From Streptomyces fagopyri (GTDB taxonomy: Bacteria; Actinomycetota; Actinomycetes; Streptomycetales; Streptomycetaceae), in assembly GCF_009498275.1 (NCBI RefSeq), contig NZ_CP045643.1, positions 2,852,001-2,916,000 of the forward strand: 64,000 nt of DNA, given 5' to 3'. The translations under genes were made by a program, and so were the position numbers. The notes under the pieces are model-generated. The model had not been told where the DNA came from. It was given only the letters and a program-made list of their open reading frames with translations, and searched no databases. Position 1 is the stretch's first letter, and each line of letters opens with the position of its first letter. Below are positions 56,663-64,000 of the stretch, in pieces.

Positions 56663-57910
56663 TCACGCCCCTGTGAGCTTCGCGAACTTCTGCTGATAGG
56701 CCGTCTCTTCCTTCGAGCTCAGTGAGCGGAAGGCGTGGGACTTGGCCTGCATGGCCTTGTCGGGAACGATCAGCGGGTTGTCCGCCGCCGACTTGTCGAT
56801 CTTGGCGAGATAGGGCTTCACTCCCGCGACCGGGCTCACGTAGTTGATGTAGGCGGCGAGTTCGGCTGCCGGCTCCAGCTCGTAGTAGTAGTCGATGAGC
56901 CGCTCCGCGTTCGTCTTGTGACGCGCCTTGTTCGGGATGAGCATGTTGTCGGTCGACGTCATGTATCCGCTGTCGGGGATCACGTAGCCGACGTCGGGGC
57001 TGTCCGCCTGGAGCTGCACGATGTCGCCCGCCCAGGCGACGCACGCGGCGAAGTCGCCCTTGCTGAGGTCGGACGTGTAGTCGTTGCCGGTGAAGCGGCG
57101 GATCTGCCCGTTGTCGACGGCCTTCTGGAGGCGGGCGATCACCGCGTCGTAGTCGTCGTCCGTGAACTTCGCCGGGTCCTTGCCCATGTCGAGCATGGTC
57201 ATGCCGACGCTGTCGCGCATCTCCGTCAGGAAGCCGACCCGGCCCTTGAGCTTCGGGTTGTCGAGCAGGTCGGAGACCGACTTCACCTCGATGCCGTCGA
57301 GCGCCTTCTTGTTGTACGCGATGACGGTCGAGATGCCCTGCCACGGGTACGAGTAGGCGCGCCCCGGGTCCCAGTCGGGGGCGCGGAACTGGTCCGACAG
57401 GTTGGCGAAGGCGTGCGGCAGGTGGGAGGCGTCCAGCTTCTGGACGTAGCCGAGCCGGATCATGCGGGCGGCGAGCCAGTCGGTGAGCACGACGAGGTCC
57501 CGGCCGGTGGCCTGGCCGGCGGCGAGCTGCGGCTGGATCTTGCCGAAGAACTCGTCGTTGTCGTTGATGTCCTCGGTGTACTTGACCTGGATTCCGGTCC
57601 GTTTGCCGAAGGCGTCGAGCGTCGGACGGTGCTTGCCACTGTCGTCCGTGTCGATGTATTCGGGCCAGTTGGAGAAGTCGACGACCTTCTCCTTCGCCGA
57701 GTGGTCGTCGGCGGACACCCCGCCCTGTGTCTTGCCGGCCGCGGGGATCCCGCAGGCGCTCAGCGCCCCGAGTCCCCCCACCGCGAGCGCGCCGCCCGCG
57801 GAGGCGCGCAGCAGGGAACGGCGGGTCATGGCGGCCCGTCCGTTGCGGAAGCTGCGCCGCACGGCGGCCGCTTCGGCCGGTGTCAGGCGGTCGGGCTCGT
57901 ACTGCTTCAT
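56663..57910 (-). CDS. potD: Spermidine/putrescine-binding lipoprotein PotD-type, Tat-exported
   Basis: This 415-aa polyamine receptor starts at ATG 57910 with GAAAGGG upstream. A long cytosolic leader is followed by a Tat lipoprotein signal: TRRSLLRASAGGALAVGGLG and lipobox LSAC near residue 53. The mature part has VVDFSNWPEYID, KYTEDINDNDEFFGKI and VLTDWLAARMIRLGYV, all typical of PotD/PotF. Export by Tat suggests folding before translocation. First transporter gene after the aldehyde dehydrogenase. Confidence 0.93.
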   Translation of the reverse strand: MKQYEPDRLTPAEAAAVRRSFRNGRAAMTRRSLLRASAGGALAVGGLGALSACGIPAAGKTQGGVSADDHSAKEKVVDFSNWPEYIDTDDSGKHRPTLDAFGKRTGIQVKYTEDINDNDEFFGKIQPQLAAGQATGRDLVVLTDWLAARMIRLGYVQKLDASHLPHAFANLSDQFRAPDWDPGRAYSYPWQGISTVIAYNKKALDGIEVKSVSDLLDNPKLKGRVGFLTEMRDSVGMTMLDMGKDPAKFTDDDYDAVIARLQKAVDNGQIRRFTGNDYTSDLSKGDFAACVAWAGDIVQLQADSPDVGYVIPDSGYMTSTDNMLIPNKARHKTNAERLIDYYYELEPAAELAAYINYVSPVAGVKPYLAKIDKSAADNPLIVPDKAMQAKSHAFRSLSSKEETAYQQKFAKLTGA

Positions 57911-57963
57911 GCGCGTGCTGCCCTTTCGGGAGGTCTGGGCCACGGACGGTACGGACCGTGCTG

Positions 57964-59484
57964 CTAGCGGTCCCCGAAGATCGTGCGGTGCCAGTCCTTC
58001 CTGGCCACCGCGGTGTTGTCGAACATGACGTGCTTGATCTGGGTGTACTCCTCGAACGAGTACACCGACATGTCTTTGCCGAAGCCGGATGCCTTGTACC
58101 CGCCGTGCGGCATCTCGCTGATGATCGGAATGTGGTCGTTGACCCAGACGCAGCCCGCCTTGATCTCGCGGGTCGCGCGGCCCGCCCGGTACACGTCCCG
58201 GCTCCACGCGGAGGCGGCGAGACCGTACGGGGTGTCGTTGGCGAGCCGGATCCCCTCGTCGTCGCTGTCGAAGGGGAGCACCACCAGGACGGGACCGAAG
58301 ATCTCGGACTGCACGATCTCGCTGTCCTGGGGGGCGTCGGCGACGAGGGTGGGGCGGTAGTACGCGCCGGCCTTGAGCTCCCGCGGGATCTCGCCGCCGG
58401 TGACCACGCGCGCGTAACCACGGGCCCGGTCGACGAATCCGGCCACCCGGTCGCGCTGCGCGTGCGAGATGAGCGGGCCGAGGTCGGTGCCGGGGGCGAA
58501 CGGGTCGCCGAGGCGGACGGTCGCCATGAGGTCGGCCGCCTGGCGGACGAACTCCTCGTAGAGGGGCCTTTGCACGTACGCGCGGGTGGCGGCCGTGCAG
58601 TCCTGCCCGGTGTTGATGAGCGATCCGGCGACCGCGCCGTGCACGGCCGCCTCCAGGTCCGCGTCGTCGAAGACCACGAAGGGGGCCTTGCCGCCCAGTT
58701 CGAGGTGGAGCCGCTTGACGGTCGCGGTGGCGATCTCGGCGACCCGCCTGCCGACGGCGGTGGATCCGGTGAAGGAGGTCATGGCGACGTCGGGGTGGCC
58801 GACGAGGTGTTCACCCGCGTCCCGGCCGGCTCCCGTGACGATGTTGATCACGCCGTCCGGGATGCCGGCCTCCGTGGCCGCCTCGGCGAACAGGAGCGAG
58901 GTCAGCGGGGTGAGTTCGGCCGGCTTGAGGACGATCGTGTTGCCGGCGGCGACGGCCGGGAGGATCTTCCAGGCGGCCATCTGGAGGGGGTAGTTCCAGG
59001 GCGCGATGGAGCCCACGACGCCGATGGGTTCACGGCGTACGTAGGAGGTGTGGTCACCGGAGTACTCGCCCGCCGACTGGCCCTGCAGATGCCGGGCCGC
59101 GCCCGCGAAGAACGCGGTGTTGTCGATGGTTCCCGGAACGTCGAACTCCCGGGTGAGTTTCAGCGGTTTGCCGCACTGGAGGGACTCCGCGCGCGCGAAC
59201 TCGTCGGCACGGTCGGCCAGTACGGTGGCGAAGCGGTGCAGGGAGTCGGAACGCTCGCCGGGGGTGGCGCCCGCCCAGCCGGGGAACGCCGCGCGGGCGG
59301 CGGCCACGGCCGCGTCCACGTCGGCGGTGCCGGCCAGCTCGTACGTGTAGACCTCGTCGCCGGTGGCGGGGTCGACGACCGTGTGGGTGCGGCCCGAGGT
59401 GCCCTTGGCCGGCCTGCCCGCGATGTACTGCGCGCCGTCGGCGAAACGGTCCTGCGCCTGGAAGCGATGGCCCGGATTGTGCAT
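57964..59484 (-). CDS. Aldehyde dehydrogenase, probable gamma-aminobutyraldehyde dehydrogenase
   Basis: This 506-aa enzyme leads the polyamine operon. It has GSIAPWNYPLQMAAWKILPA, FTGSTAVGRRVAEIA (cofactor), the base Glu in HLELGGKAPFVVF and catalytic Cys in NTGQDCTAATR, with the PuuC/PatD/BetB-type pattern. GGAGGAGAG precedes ATG 59484. The position beside a polyamine importer and a flavin amine oxidase argues for 4-aminobutyraldehyde to GABA. Betaine aldehyde dehydrogenase is the main alternative, as these enzymes are hard to separate by motif. Confidence 0.9.
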   Translation of the reverse strand: MHNPGHRFQAQDRFADGAQYIAGRPAKGTSGRTHTVVDPATGDEVYTYELAGTADVDAAVAAARAAFPGWAGATPGERSDSLHRFATVLADRADEFARAESLQCGKPLKLTREFDVPGTIDNTAFFAGAARHLQGQSAGEYSGDHTSYVRREPIGVVGSIAPWNYPLQMAAWKILPAVAAGNTIVLKPAELTPLTSLLFAEAATEAGIPDGVINIVTGAGRDAGEHLVGHPDVAMTSFTGSTAVGRRVAEIATATVKRLHLELGGKAPFVVFDDADLEAAVHGAVAGSLINTGQDCTAATRAYVQRPLYEEFVRQAADLMATVRLGDPFAPGTDLGPLISHAQRDRVAGFVDRARGYARVVTGGEIPRELKAGAYYRPTLVADAPQDSEIVQSEIFGPVLVVLPFDSDDEGIRLANDTPYGLAASAWSRDVYRAGRATREIKAGCVWVNDHIPIISEMPHGGYKASGFGKDMSVYSFEEYTQIKHVMFDNTAVARKDWHRTIFGDR

Positions 59485-59552
59485 GTCGCTCTCCTCCGCC
59501 GTCCGCCCCGTTGCCGCGAGGTCGGCGTAGCTCCAGCTCGATTTGAGTGCCG

Positions 59553-59619
59553 ATCCTGACAGAGCAAAGGGACTCCAACAAGTGATTCCGTTGTTGCCTT
59601 TTGGTTACGCGACGGAATC
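59553..59619 (-). promoter_or_regulatory. Candidate promoter and upstream inverted repeat of the polyamine operon
   Basis: On the minus strand, TTGTTG (59581-59576), a 17-bp spacer and CAGGAT (59558-59553) form a likely promoter, giving a leader of about 60 nt. Just upstream, GATTCCGT (59584-59591) and ACGGAATC (59612-59619) form perfect 8-bp arms with a 20-bp spacer. Confidence 0.5.
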
Positions 59620-59662
59620 TGTCGACCAGGTGTCGAGTCCCCACGGAAAAAGGGGGGACGGA

Positions 59663-60250
59663 GTGTCAGTGGTGGATTCCAGACTCGCGTGCATGGGGAA
59701 GATCGATTCTTGGGAAGTGCTGGTCAGCACGGTCGACTCGGGGACGCGCGTCGAGTACCTGCACTTCTGGGGGCACCGGCCGCGGCCGGACGGCCGGGTG
59801 GACGCGAGCTGCCTGAGCCAGTGGTGGCCCTCACCGTTCGTGGTCGGCGGTGTCTCCTACGCGACCGCCGAGCACTGGATGATGGCCGCCAAGGCACGGC
59901 TGTTCGGCGACGCGGAGGCCGAACGCCGCGCGCTGGAGGCGCCGAACCCCGCTCTCGCCAAGAAGGCGGGCCGGCTCGTACGGGACTTCGACGACTCCGT
60001 GTGGGAGCGGGAGCGGTTCGCCATAGTGGCCGAGGGCAGCGCGCACAAGTTCGCCGCGCATCCCGATCTGCGCGCGTTCCTGCTGGGTACCGGTGAGCGG
60101 GTGCTGGTCGAGGCCAGTCCGGTGGACCGCGTATGGGGCATCGGGCTCGCGGCGGACGACGAACGGGCGTCGGATCCACGGCGGTGGCGGGGCCCGAACC
60201 TGCTGGGGTTCGCCCTGATGGCGGCGCGCGAGCGGCTCGCCGAGGACTGA
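59663..60250 (+). CDS. NADAR domain protein (YbiA-like)
   Basis: This 195-aa protein matches the NADAR (YbiA/COG3236) domain: EYLHFWGH, SQWWPSPFVVGGVSYATAEHWMM, KARLFGD, and the closing VWGIGLAADD...WRGPNLLGFALM. The family includes N-glycosidases acting on riboflavin intermediates and ADP-ribosyl adducts. The GTG at 59663 has GGGGGG at 59652-59657; ATG 59693 is an alternative. It is divergent from the polyamine operon and alone, without a visible DarT or other ADP-ribosylation partner. Confidence 0.87.
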   Translation: MSVVDSRLACMGKIDSWEVLVSTVDSGTRVEYLHFWGHRPRPDGRVDASCLSQWWPSPFVVGGVSYATAEHWMMAAKARLFGDAEAERRALEAPNPALAKKAGRLVRDFDDSVWERERFAIVAEGSAHKFAAHPDLRAFLLGTGERVLVEASPVDRVWGIGLAADDERASDPRRWRGPNLLGFALMAARERLAED

Positions 60251-60482
60251 CGGACACCCGTCGGCCCGACGGGAAGCCGGCCTGGTGGAAGGGGTGGAAG
60301 CTGTCCGCGCCGGCCGGCTGGGGGCTGTCCCGTGTCCCCGGTGGATCAGCGGGCGGCGTCGGACGCGGTGCGTCGCAAGGCGGAGGGTCGTCCTCGTACC
60401 GGGTGTGTCCGGGCGACCCCGACGACGCGGCGAGGTGCCGTGACCGTCGTCGTGCGCCCGCCGGGGATCAGCGGGACACCCC

Positions 60483-61532
60483 TCAGCGCGGCACGACCAA
60501 TGAGGTGGAGTACCCGTCGTCGCCGGTGAACGGGGAGTCGCCGCCGCCGTCGTCCGGGAGGACGAAGAAGACCACGACCATCCCGATGCTCAGGGCGACG
60601 CCGACCGCTCCGCAGATGATCCCGGCCAGGGCCTGCCCCGGGTTCGTGGCCTCGCCCCGGCGGACCCTGCGACGGCCCACCGCTCCGAAGATCACACCCA
60701 GGACGCCCACCACGAAGGCCACCGGCCAGAGGCAGAAGACCACGGCCGAGATGATGCCGAGCACCAACCCGGCGGTGCCCATGCCGTTGCTGGGCGGGAG
60801 GGGCAGCGCGGGCCAGCCGTAGCCGGTGCCACCGGGGTAACCCGGTGCGCCCGGGTGGCCGGCGCCGGGCGGGCCGTACTGCGGGTAGCCGTATGCGTAG
60901 CCGTAGCCGTACGGGACCTGACCGGGGCCCTCGGGAGCGATGGGCGGCGGCGGGACCGGCTCTCCGGCGGTCGTCCGCGCAGGGGGCGTGTGGCCCGCGG
61001 GGGGTGCGAAAGGGTTCTCCCAGGACGGGGAGGCGGGCCCGGAAGGGCTGCCCACGCCGGGGAACGAGGCCATCGTCGCCTGGTCGTGCACCGGGGCCGA
61101 CGCGGGGTGGGGCGCGGGCGACGCGGGGTGCGCGGGAGCGCCGCCGAAGCGGGAGGGGGCCTGGTCCGCGGGCGGGGCCCAGGGGTTCGGCTCTTCCACG
61201 GGTGCGGCGGAGGCCGGGTTCGCGGGGAACCCGTCCGCCGGGGCGGGGGGTTTGTCCAGCGCAACCCGGGCGGCCGGAACCGCGGGTCCGGGGCGGGGGG
61301 CCGTCGTGCCGTCGTACGCGGGGGTCGGGGTCCCGGAGGGGAAGGCCGCCGCGGGCGTCGGGGTCCCGGAGGGGAAGGCGGGCGCGTCGCCCGCCGCGGG
61401 TATCGCGTCCTCAGGGTCCGCGGCAGGTGCCGCGTCGGCCGGCCGAGACGGCGCGGCCCCCTGGTCCGGGGACGCCCACGGCGTCCCGGCGGCGTTCCGC
61501 GGGGCCTGTGGCACCTGCGCGTCGTCGGACAT
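60483..61532 (-). CDS. DUF4190 domain-containing membrane protein with a disordered N-terminus
   Basis: This 349-aa protein has residues 1-230 as low-complexity Pro/Ala/Gly, including repeated AFPSGTPTPA and a Tyr/Gly-rich YGYGYAYGYPQYG tract. Two hydrophobic helices follow, GTAGLVLGIISAVVFCLWPV and ALAGIICGAVGVALSIGMVV, separated by FGAVGRRRVRRGEATNPGQ, the DUF4190 pattern. A short acidic external tail ends it. Function unknown. The N-terminus is likely cytosolic. A single gene divergent from the adenosine deaminase-like gene. Confidence 0.8.
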   Translation of the reverse strand: MSDDAQVPQAPRNAAGTPWASPDQGAAPSRPADAAPAADPEDAIPAAGDAPAFPSGTPTPAAAFPSGTPTPAYDGTTAPRPGPAVPAARVALDKPPAPADGFPANPASAAPVEEPNPWAPPADQAPSRFGGAPAHPASPAPHPASAPVHDQATMASFPGVGSPSGPASPSWENPFAPPAGHTPPARTTAGEPVPPPPIAPEGPGQVPYGYGYAYGYPQYGPPGAGHPGAPGYPGGTGYGWPALPLPPSNGMGTAGLVLGIISAVVFCLWPVAFVVGVLGVIFGAVGRRRVRRGEATNPGQALAGIICGAVGVALSIGMVVVFFVLPDDGGGDSPFTGDDGYSTSLVVPR

Positions 61533-61682
61533 GGGTCCCCCTCTGTGTGCGTTCCGTCATGCTACGGGCCCGGACCCGCACCACGCGGGCCGCCGCCTAC
61601 GATGATCCCCGAGTCATCGATCAGCCGATCACCCGCGTCCCCCGACCGCGTTCCGGGGACGCCGTTCCCGGGGAGGGACCCC

Positions 61683-62732
61683 TTGACCGATCACCGCGAC
61701 GCCCGCGATCTGCACGCCTTCATCGCCGGACTGCCCAAGGCCGAACTGCATGTGCACCACGTCGGATCCGCCTCGCCGCGCATCGTCTCCGCCCTCGCCG
61801 CCCGTCACCCCGACTCCCGGGTGCCGACCGACCCGGAGGCGCTCGCGGACTACTTCACGTTCACGGACTTCGCGCACTTCATCGACGTGTACCTGTCCGT
61901 CGTCGACCTCGTCCGCACGCCCGAGGACGTCCGCCTGCTGACCTACGAGGTCGCGCGGGACATGGCCCGTCAGCAGGTCCGCTACGCCGAACTGACCATC
62001 ACCCCTTACTCCTCCACCCGCCGCGGCATCGACGAACTCGCCTTCATGGAGGCGATCGAGGACGCCCGCAAGGCCGCCGAGGCCGAGTTCGGGGTCGTAC
62101 TGCGCTGGTGCTTCGACATTCCCGGCGAAGCGGGCCTGGAGGCGGCCGAGGAAACGGTGCGGCTCGCGACCGAGGACCGGGTACGGCCCGAGGGACTCGT
62201 CTCGTTCGGGCTCGGCGGCCCCGAGATCGGCGTACCGCGACCGCAGTTCAAGCCGTACTTCGACCGGGCGATCGCCGCCGGACTGCGGTCGGTTCCGCAC
62301 GCCGGTGAGACGACCGGGCCGGAGACCGTGTGGGACGCGCTCAACGACCTGCGGGCCGACCGCATCGGTCACGGCACGAGCTCGGCGCGGGACCCGAAGC
62401 TGCTCGCGCACCTCGCCGAGCACCGGATCGCCCTGGAGGTCTGCCCGACCTCCAACATCGCCACCCGCGCGGTCCGCACGCTCGACGAGCACCCGATCAA
62501 GGAGTTCGTCCGGGCCGGGGTCCTCGTCACCATCAACTCGGACGACCCGCCGATGTTCGGCACCGACCTCAACAACGAGTACGCGGTCGCCGCCCGCCTT
62601 CTCGACCTCGACGAACTCGGTCTCGCCGCGCTCGCCAAGAACGCCGTCGAGGCGTCCTTCCTGGACCCGGCCGGGAAGACCAGGCTCGCCGAGGAGATCG
62701 ACACCTACGCCACGACGTGGCTCGCGCCCTGA
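61683..62732 (+). CDS. Adenosine deaminase family enzyme
   Basis: This 349-aa amidohydrolase starts at the TTG at 61683, with GGGAGG at 61671-61676 and a 6-bp gap. The zinc and catalytic residues are present: His23 and His25 (ELHVHHVGS), HAGE in SVPHAGETTG, HGTS in RIGHGTSSARD, and Asp-Asp in NSDDPPMFGT. The usual HLDG after HxH is HHVG here, a feature of a subgroup. Possible substrates are adenosine or 6-aminodeoxyfutalosine of menaquinone synthesis, which Streptomyces makes by the futalosine route. The motif set alone cannot decide. Confidence 0.85.
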   Translation: MTDHRDARDLHAFIAGLPKAELHVHHVGSASPRIVSALAARHPDSRVPTDPEALADYFTFTDFAHFIDVYLSVVDLVRTPEDVRLLTYEVARDMARQQVRYAELTITPYSSTRRGIDELAFMEAIEDARKAAEAEFGVVLRWCFDIPGEAGLEAAEETVRLATEDRVRPEGLVSFGLGGPEIGVPRPQFKPYFDRAIAAGLRSVPHAGETTGPETVWDALNDLRADRIGHGTSSARDPKLLAHLAEHRIALEVCPTSNIATRAVRTLDEHPIKEFVRAGVLVTINSDDPPMFGTDLNNEYAVAARLLDLDELGLAALAKNAVEASFLDPAGKTRLAEEIDTYATTWLAP

Positions 62733-62860
62733 CCCTCGCACCACGGACCGCCGCGGGCCCACCCCACGACCGGAGCCGTCGCACGACCGGACCCGTCGCA
62801 CGATGACGCCCACCGCGCGATCGGGCCCACCGCGTCACGGGCTCATTGCACAATGGGCCC

Positions 62861-63559
62861 ATGCGCACCGTGACCGCCGTCGCTCATCGCGGCGACCCCT
62901 ATCGCGTCCGTGAGAACACGATCGACTCACTGCGTTCCGCGCTCCGCCGGGGCGCGGACGCGGTGGAGGTCGACGTACGGCTCACCCGCGACGGCGTCCC
63001 CGTGCTGCTGCACGACGAGACCCTGAAGCGGCTGTGGGAGGTGGAGCGGCCGCTGCGGACGCTCTCCGCGGACGAGGCGCGCGGCCTCACCGGCGGTGGA
63101 GTACCGACGCTCGAAGCGGCCCTCGCGGCGACCGGGGACAGCCGGATCATGGTCGACCTGCCGGGCGGCCCCGGCGTCGGGGCCGTCCGCCGGATCGTCG
63201 ACGTCGTCCGATCGTGCGGGGCCGGGGAGCGGGTGTACTACTGCGCCGGCGCCCCGGCCATGCTGGCGGTGCGCGCCGCCGACCCCGCCGCGGAGATCGC
63301 GCTGACCTGGACGACGCTCGCGCCGCCGCGCCCGGCCCTGATCGACGCCGTGCGGCCGCGCTGGCTCAACTACCGCTTCACGCTGGTCGACCGGGACCTC
63401 GCCGCCCGGGTGCACCGCGGCGGACATCTGCTGTCCGTGTGGACCCCGGACACCCGGCGCTCCATGCGCCGGCTGCTCGACCTCGGTGTCGACTCGGTCA
63501 CCACGAACCGCGTCGACACCCTGTGCGCGCTGCGCGAGGGCCGGGCCGGCAAGGGCTGA
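62861..63559 (+). CDS. Glycerophosphodiester phosphodiesterase family protein
   Basis: This 232-aa TIM-barrel enzyme cleaves glycerophosphodiesters. Catalytic residues visible are His9-Arg10 (VAHRGDP), Glu18-Asn19 (RENT), Glu36/Asp38 (VEVDVRLTRDG) and His51 (VLLHDETL). It is somewhat shorter than the usual 240-300 aa family members. No signal peptide is seen, so it is cytosolic. ATG 62861 is chosen over the upstream TTG 62846; neither has a strong ribosome-binding site. It follows the deaminase-like gene by 129 bp on the same strand. Confidence 0.88.
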   Translation: MRTVTAVAHRGDPYRVRENTIDSLRSALRRGADAVEVDVRLTRDGVPVLLHDETLKRLWEVERPLRTLSADEARGLTGGGVPTLEAALAATGDSRIMVDLPGGPGVGAVRRIVDVVRSCGAGERVYYCAGAPAMLAVRAADPAAEIALTWTTLAPPRPALIDAVRPRWLNYRFTLVDRDLAARVHRGGHLLSVWTPDTRRSMRRLLDLGVDSVTTNRVDTLCALREGRAGKG

Positions 63560-63581
63560 GCCGCCGACGACCGCGACCGAA

Positions 63582-63646
63582 CCGGCTCGGCGCACCGGCT
63601 CGGCGCACCGGCTCAGCGCACCGACTCAGCGCACCGACTCAGCGTG
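63582..63646. repeat. 13-bp tandem repeat, five units, reaching the sigma gene stop codon
   Basis: Units begin at 63582, 63595, 63608, 63621 and 63634, with forms CCGGCTCGGCGCA and CCGACTCAGCGCA. The last unit contains the TCA that is the stop codon of the minus-strand sigma gene (63639-63641). Progressive G-to-A changes run along the array. Confidence 0.75.
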
Positions 63647-64000
63647 ATACCCCGTCAGCACCCGTACCGGCAGCGGTACCGGCAGCGGTACCGGTACTGC
63701 CATCGGCATCGGCATCGGTCCAGGCGTGGAGCTTGTCCGGGTTGATCACCAGCCACAGATCGGTGACCAGACCGTCGCGCACGTCGGTGGCGAGGACGGC
63801 GACGGTGCCGCCGCCGATGCGCACCGTCACACCGGGAAGGCCGTTCACGTCCTCCTCGACGAGCTCGACCCCGGGCTCCTTCCGCATGAGCCCGACGAAG
63901 AGGCGGGCCACCTTGTCCCGGCCGACGACCGGACGCAGGGCCGCGCGCACCTTGCCGCCTCCGTCGCTGCGCGACTCGACCCCGGGGTCGAGGAGGACGA
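63639..64000 (-). CDS. RNA polymerase ECF sigma factor with SnoaL-like domain (SigJ/ECF41-like), C-terminal part
   Basis: Only the last 120 codons are inside the window; the gene continues beyond 64000. The reading VLLDPGVESRSDGGGKVRAALRPVV, then VNGLPGVTVRIGGGTVAVLAT and DLWLVINPDKLHAW, is the SnoaL-like domain that follows sigma2/sigma4 in SigJ/ECF41 factors, including the NPDKL motif known to affect activity in ECF41. The tail is a repetitive ADADGSTGTAAGTAAGTGADG. Assignment rests on the C-terminal domain only; a free SnoaL protein is an alternative. Confidence 0.75.
   Translation of the reverse strand, partial: VLLDPGVESRSDGGGKVRAALRPVVGRDKVARLFVGLMRKEPGVELVEEDVNGLPGVTVRIGGGTVAVLATDVRDGLVTDLWLVINPDKLHAWTDADADGSTGTAAGTAAGTGADGVSR

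Overview
The window is very GC-rich actinobacterial chromosome. The third-codon GC bias, GTG/TTG starts, translational coupling (ATGA, GTGA and TTGA overlaps) and gene order all point to Streptomyces. From memory, the order matches the conserved core region of S. coelicolor that runs from a type VII secretion locus through infB, proS, ispG and dxr to gabT and an adenosine deaminase-like gene. I did not check this by search.

Layout. 0-6.4 kb: the edge of an ESX/type VII secretion locus (eccB start, eccE, an uncharacterised gene with what looks like a dead P-loop, and a 1155-aa proline-rich MinD-like ATPase resembling EspI). 6.6-12.8 kb: a complete five-gene peptide ABC importer operon whose binding protein carries a C-terminal membrane anchor. 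12.9-25.8 kb (minus strand): the translation/ribosome-maturation operon rimP-nusA-ylxR-infB-ylxP-rbfA-truB, followed by a 1384-aa gene joining a catalytically dead trypsin-like domain to a P-loop NTPase, then ribF. 26-28.2 kb: a Tat lipoprotein, a ferritin-like protein and a kinase-fold protein that has lost its catalytic residues. 28.4-36.1 kb (minus): proS, two GNAT acetyltransferases, ispG, an RseP-type site-2 protease and dxr. 36.3-41.1 kb: a secreted lamin-tail protein, a long acyl-CoA dehydrogenase, an autoregulated-looking LacI regulator and a small membrane protein.

41-59.6 kb holds a distributed polyamine/GABA catabolic region: two aldehyde dehydrogenases, a PucR regulator, GABA aminotransferase, a spermidine/putrescine ABC importer, and an FAD amine oxidase in one operon with the importer. 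The likely route is putrescine uptake, oxidation to 4-aminobutyraldehyde (directly or by the gamma-glutamyl route), then GABA, succinate semialdehyde and succinate. Interleaved genes are a VirD4/HerA-like membrane ATPase, a PAP2 phosphatase, a GH18 chitinase under a DasR-type operator and a small conserved gene. 59.6-64 kb: a NADAR-domain protein, a DUF4190 membrane protein, an adenosine deaminase-family enzyme, a glycerophosphodiester phosphodiesterase and the C-terminal part of a SigJ/ECF41-like sigma factor.

No tRNA, rRNA, CRISPR array, insertion sequence or prophage was seen. Intergenic DNA is rich in short tandem repeats (13-, 23- and ~92-bp units) and in large hairpins that look like Streptomyces dispersed repeats. 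The most interesting loci are the pseudoprotease-NTPase, the pseudokinase with its ferritin-like neighbours, the P-loop-less gene in the ESX locus, the VirD4-like ATPase, and several operator/promoter arrangements.
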